Shown here: positions 5,670 to 8,255 of the stretch, piece after piece
Position numbering within the stretch: the first letter of the stretch is position 1
Layout of the letters: each line of letters opens with the position of its first letter
From: an uncultured Lachnospiraceae bacterium
GTDB lineage: Bacteria > Bacillota > Clostridia > Lachnospirales > Lachnospiraceae
DNA length: 8,255 bases
Direction: 5' to 3'
NCBI GenBank assembly: GCA_958422845.1
Contig: CATZPU010000039.1
Coordinates: 1 to 8,255 of the forward strand
Translations under genes and position numbers: made by a program
Notes under the pieces: generated by a model
The model's database searches: none
What the model saw: the letters and a program-made list of their open reading frames with translations, nothing else
Told to the model about the DNA's origin: nothing

Positions 5670-7184
5670 TTATATCTGCACGCCCTCGTACATTCGGATC
5701 GCTTCCTGCATCAGGGCCGCGTCTGTCGGATACGCACGGAGTCCCTGCGCAGTTTTCTGATACTTTTCACATCCTCTTCCGAGCAATAATATCATCGTCT
5801 TTTCCCTGTACTGCGCCGCTTTTTTGACTGCCAGACAGACCGCATCTTTTCGCTCTGCGGAAAATCCGCACGCGCAGCCCGTCATCTCAACGTACCGGCT
5901 GATCTCCTGTGCAATCGTTTCCGGACATTCTGTATCGGGATCATCCGAGGTCACCATCACGTAATCAGAAAACAGCCCTGCAATCAGACCGAGCTCCCTT
6001 CTGCGGTTCAGCGCCTTTCCGCCCGGACAGCCGAATACAGTAATGATTTTCTTGCAGGAGCCATACTCCTGAAATACTGCGTCGAACAGCTTTTCAAAGC
6101 TTAGACGATTGTGCGCAAAGTCGACAATACCGCAGATCTTCCCGTCGCTGCTCGCAAAAGTCTCCATCCTTCCCGGCACGCACGTTGCACGAAGCGCCCT
6201 TCTCATACACTGCACCGGAACGCCGTAAACGTACGCCGCCGCGATCGCAGCCATGGCGTTTTCTATATTAAATCTCCCCTTCATCGCAAGCTCAAATGTC
6301 TCTGTGAAATCCTTGCAGGTCACTGTAAACGCAGTGCCGTTCTCCTTTACCCGAACGTCCGTATAGCGCAGATCAGCATCACGATGTCTGCCGAACGTCA
6401 CGATCCTGCCCGCTTTATGCGCCGCCTTTACGATGCGCTGCATATGGTCGCTGTCGAGATTGACGCACGCCGTGTCGCACTGGCGGAAGATGGAAAGCTT
6501 TGAGCTGAAATAATCCTCAAAATCCTCATGCTCCCGCGGACTGATATGATCCTCTGAAATATTCAGGAAGATCCCGACCTGAAACTGCAGTTCCCTGACG
6601 CGGCCGTATTTCAGCGCCTGACTCGATACCTCCATCGTCGCATGCGACAGACCGTTTTTTTCAGTACGCGAAAGAAATTCATGCAGCTCCACCGGCTCCG
6701 GCGTCGTCATCACGGCGTCCTGCCACGTCTCCCCGTCGTAATTGCGGATCGTAGACAAAAGTCCCGTCTCCGGCTTCCCAAGCTCCGTCATCCACGCATC
6801 CAGCATCGCCTTTAAATACCATGCCGTCGTCGTCTTTCCCTTCGTCCCTGTGATTCCGGTAAGCTTAGGCGTACCTGCCCTGTAACCGAAAAAGCAGGCT
6901 GCCGCCGCTGCCATTGCCCGCCTGATATCCGATACGATAATTGCCGTAAGCCCCTCTCCCTCCGGCAGCCTGCGCTCGCTGATATACGAGCCTGCCCCGC
7001 GTTTTGCCGCCTCAGAAAGATATTTTGGCAAAAAAGCCGCGCCCTTGCAGACAAACATCGTCCCCTGACATACCTTCCGCGAATCGCACGTAAGATACGT
7101 CACCTCTTTTTCCTGTCCTTCTTCTATGCGAAGCAGCAGCCCGCGGTCTGCCAGAGCCGCTGCGATCTGTTCTGTTGTGATCAT
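5670..7184 (-). CDS. murE: MurE-type Mur ligase (UDP-MurNAc-tripeptide synthetase), non-DNPR type
   Basis: The 504-residue protein has the three Mur ligase domains. MurE uses ATP to add the third amino acid to UDP-MurNAc-L-Ala-D-Glu in the cytoplasm. Visible motifs: P-loop GTKGKTTT (113-120), TTPEP (160-164), MEVSSQAL (184-191), a YFSSKLSIF segment with K229 as the expected carbamylated lysine, the NIENAMAA ATP-binding segment (306-313), PGRME (337-341), DFAHN (355-359) and SDDPD (413-417). Diaminopimelate-adding MurE has DNPR at the last site; DDPD lacks the arginine and looks more like lysine-type enzymes. The usual GxGHE motif reads GRGCE (469-473), with H replaced by C. The ATG at 7182-7184 is set by GAGGAGG 9 nt upstream. 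The frame stays open 76 codons further, through a tandem repeat and without homology to the family. The upstream carboxypeptidase supports a cell-wall role. It may be a second MurE rather than the housekeeping one. Confidence 0.88.
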   Translation of the reverse strand: MITTEQIAAALADRGLLLRIEEGQEKEVTYLTCDSRKVCQGTMFVCKGAAFLPKYLSEAAKRGAGSYISERRLPEGEGLTAIIVSDIRRAMAAAAACFFGYRAGTPKLTGITGTKGKTTTAWYLKAMLDAWMTELGKPETGLLSTIRNYDGETWQDAVMTTPEPVELHEFLSRTEKNGLSHATMEVSSQALKYGRVRELQFQVGIFLNISEDHISPREHEDFEDYFSSKLSIFRQCDTACVNLDSDHMQRIVKAAHKAGRIVTFGRHRDADLRYTDVRVKENGTAFTVTCKDFTETFELAMKGRFNIENAMAAIAAAYVYGVPVQCMRRALRATCVPGRMETFASSDGKICGIVDFAHNRLSFEKLFDAVFQEYGSCKKIITVFGCPGGKALNRRRELGLIAGLFSDYVMVTSDDPDTECPETIAQEISRYVEMTGCACGFSAERKDAVCLAVKKAAQYREKTMILLLGRGCEKYQKTAQGLRAYPTDAALMQEAIRMYEGVQI

Positions 7185-7193
7185 CCCGATTTT

Positions 7194-7200
7194 CCTCCTC
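7194..7200 (-). promoter_or_regulatory. RBS fixing the start of the Mur ligase
   Basis: GAGGAGG on the minus strand, the strongest Shine-Dalgarno match in the window, 9 nt before the ATG at 7182-7184. It excludes the long in-frame N-terminal extension. Confidence 0.85.
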
Positions 7201-7325
7201 TTGTTCGGCACACTTTCTGTCCGGTACAACGTTTCTTTGCAGCCCATCTTTCCGGTCCTGTATGCGTCCTCGTTGTAGCCCGTCTTTGCTTTCGGTATGC
7301 GTCTGCTTTGTATGCCGTCTTTTTC
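7201..7325. repeat. Degenerate ~36-bp tandem repeat upstream of the Mur ligase
   Basis: On the plus strand AGCCCATCTTT (7241-7251) recurs as AGCCCGTCTTT (7277-7287) and as GCCGTCTTT (7314-7322). TATGCGTCC (7261-7269) recurs as TATGCGTCT (7296-7304). The period is 35-36 bp, with two clear units, one partial unit and a weaker first unit beginning at 7201. The rest of the 264-bp gap (7185-7448) shows no convincing promoter or terminator. The repeat ends where the RBS begins, so it would be transcribed as leader if the two cell-wall genes share a transcript. Confidence 0.5.
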
Positions 7326-7448
7326 CCTCCGACATATATTTTCTTCTTCATTCGTTTTCCATACCTGACAGCTTCTGCTCATTAGATGCTGCGTCAGTGC
7401 ATTTCGTTGCATAATACGTCCTGTTTGATCCCGATTCTTTCGCTTTTC

Positions 7449-8255
7449 TTACGCTTTTCCGAGGAACTCCTCCAGCGTGATGCCGCGGCTCATAATCGTC
7501 TCTGCCGCCTCTTTTCCCACATAGCGAAAATGCCACGCTTCATAATCGATCCCCGTAATATCCTCCGTACCTCTCGGATAGCGCAGGATAAATCCGTATC
7601 TGCTGCAATTTTCCCGAAGCCACTGATTTTCCGGCGTGCTCTCCTGCGCCTCATCGAGCACCTGATAATCAAGCGCTACGATGTCAGCGGCAAGCCCCGT
7701 TCCGTGCTCGCTGTACCCCGGCGGCATCGTCTCTCTCGTCTCCTGCGCATACGCCTCGTCCCACGTAAGTCCCTCACTCTCCATAGCCGCCTGAATATCC
7801 TCGTCGAGAAGCTGCTGCTGATATTCTCTGTCGCGGTATCCGGAAGCCACGACAAACTCCAGCCCTTCCCGCGAACCGTCTGTCAGCATCTCCTTAAGCG
7901 GCCCGTACATCTCCTCTGCCACCGCGCAGGAACCGTTGTTCAGCCAGTGAAGCGTCGGCTCATAATCCTCTGGAAGCGGATGATCCTTATTGACGAGCAT
8001 CAAAAGCTCTGTCCCCGACTGCCGCGTATCGTAGTGTTCGATGATACCCCTGTTCCATGTCGCCTCGCCGCTCATACTGCCGCTCAGCCCCCATGCAGTA
8101 ATAGTCCCTGCCGCAACGATCACTGCTCCAAGCAAAAGTCTCGTCTTCCACGAAAAACCGCCCCTCTTTCTTCTGCGGCGGCGCGATGACAGCCTTCCCG
8201 AGATCGCACGGACGCCGTCGCTTTTCTGATGCCTCTCTCTTATCTCGTAATCATC
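7449..8255 (-). CDS. Membrane-anchored D-Ala-D-Ala carboxypeptidase, VanY-like M15B family (5' truncated)
   Basis: The frame is open to the window's right edge, giving 268 visible residues with no start codon yet seen; upstream residues are missing. It starts with a charged cytoplasmic stretch including five arginines (visible residues 25-29), then a membrane segment (about 40-58, LLLGAVIVAAGTITAWGL), then the outside catalytic domain. The M15B motifs are complete: ASGYRDREYQ (visible 137-146), SEHGTGLAAD (182-191; H184 and D191 as zinc ligands) and YEAWHFRYVG (238-247; E239 catalytic, H242 zinc ligand). Family members remove the terminal D-Ala from peptidoglycan stem peptides, or act as L,D-carboxypeptidases. 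The basic N-terminus and single helix predict N-in/C-out topology. An internal TTG at 8133-8135 lies within the membrane segment and is an unlikely start. The next gene on the strand is the Mur ligase, fitting cell-wall metabolism. Confidence 0.9.
   Translation of the reverse strand, partial: DDYEIRERHQKSDGVRAISGRLSSRRRRRKRGGFSWKTRLLLGAVIVAAGTITAWGLSGSMSGEATWNRGIIEHYDTRQSGTELLMLVNKDHPLPEDYEPTLHWLNNGSCAVAEEMYGPLKEMLTDGSREGLEFVVASGYRDREYQQQLLDEDIQAAMESEGLTWDEAYAQETRETMPPGYSEHGTGLAADIVALDYQVLDEAQESTPENQWLRENCSRYGFILRYPRGTEDITGIDYEAWHFRYVGKEAAETIMSRGITLEEFLGKA

Noticed and set aside
7185..7412. In-frame 76-codon N-terminal extension of the Mur ligase
   Set aside because: GAGGAGG sits 9 nt before the ATG at 7182-7184, the resulting length matches MurE, and the extension is tandem-repeat sequence with no Mur domain similarity.
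7386..8189. Long plus-strand reading frame (267 codons) opposite the carboxypeptidase
   Set aside because: It is antisense to a complete M15B catalytic domain, and its composition is that of a shadow frame with no motif.

Overview
The window looks like a chromosomal segment of a Gram-positive anaerobe, most likely a Clostridia/Lachnospiraceae member. The reasons are strong AGGAGG-type ribosome binding sites, a sigma-A promoter style (TTGACT-N17-TATAAT), a tRNA without encoded CCA, a Fe-S aldo/keto reductase, and a set of enzyme families common in gut Firmicutes. This placement is inference from gene content; no marker gene names the species. Every supported gene lies on the minus strand, so transcription runs from high to low coordinates. 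The long plus-strand reading frames are shadows of these genes.

Layout, right to left in order of transcription. (1) 8255-7449: a membrane-anchored VanY-like (M15B) zinc D-Ala-D-Ala carboxypeptidase, cut at its N-terminus by the window edge. (2) 7448-7185: a 264-bp gap with a degenerate ~36-bp tandem repeat, ending in a strong RBS. (3) 7184-5670: a MurE-type Mur ligase with a DDPD specificity motif instead of the DNPR of diaminopimelate-adding enzymes. (4) 5669-5407: a 263-bp gap with a good sigma-A promoter built around a perfect AT palindrome, followed by a compact, highly base-paired element of ~167 bp with three abutting hairpins closed by a short outer stem. (5) 5406-4828: a small nitroreductase. 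(6) 4827-4683: a gap with an intrinsic terminator that reads on the plus strand and a probable promoter for the next genes. (7) 4682-3900: a ZIP-family metal transporter. (8) 3857-2511: a MATE-family multidrug/Na+ antiporter. (9) 2445-1429: an FMN-dependent alpha-hydroxy-acid oxidising enzyme with a cysteine-rich N-terminus. (10) 1425-253: an aldo/keto reductase with a C-terminal two-cluster ferredoxin domain, starting 3 nt after the previous stop. (11) 216-1: a promoter followed by tRNA-Pro(UGG) and tRNA-Gly(UCC), the latter cut by the left edge.

Two functional groups stand out: a cell-wall pair (carboxypeptidase plus MurE-like ligase) and a redox/transport run (nitroreductase, ZIP, MATE, alpha-hydroxy-acid dehydrogenase, aldo/keto reductase). 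ZIP, MATE, hydroxy-acid enzyme and aldo/keto reductase have gaps of 3-65 nt with no convincing internal terminator and may form one operon. The tight coupling of the last two suggests they act on a shared hydroxy-acid/carbonyl metabolite. The most unusual item is the structured element at 5436-5602 in the predicted nitroreductase leader. It could be a cis-regulatory RNA or a dispersed palindromic repeat; the sequence alone does not decide between them.
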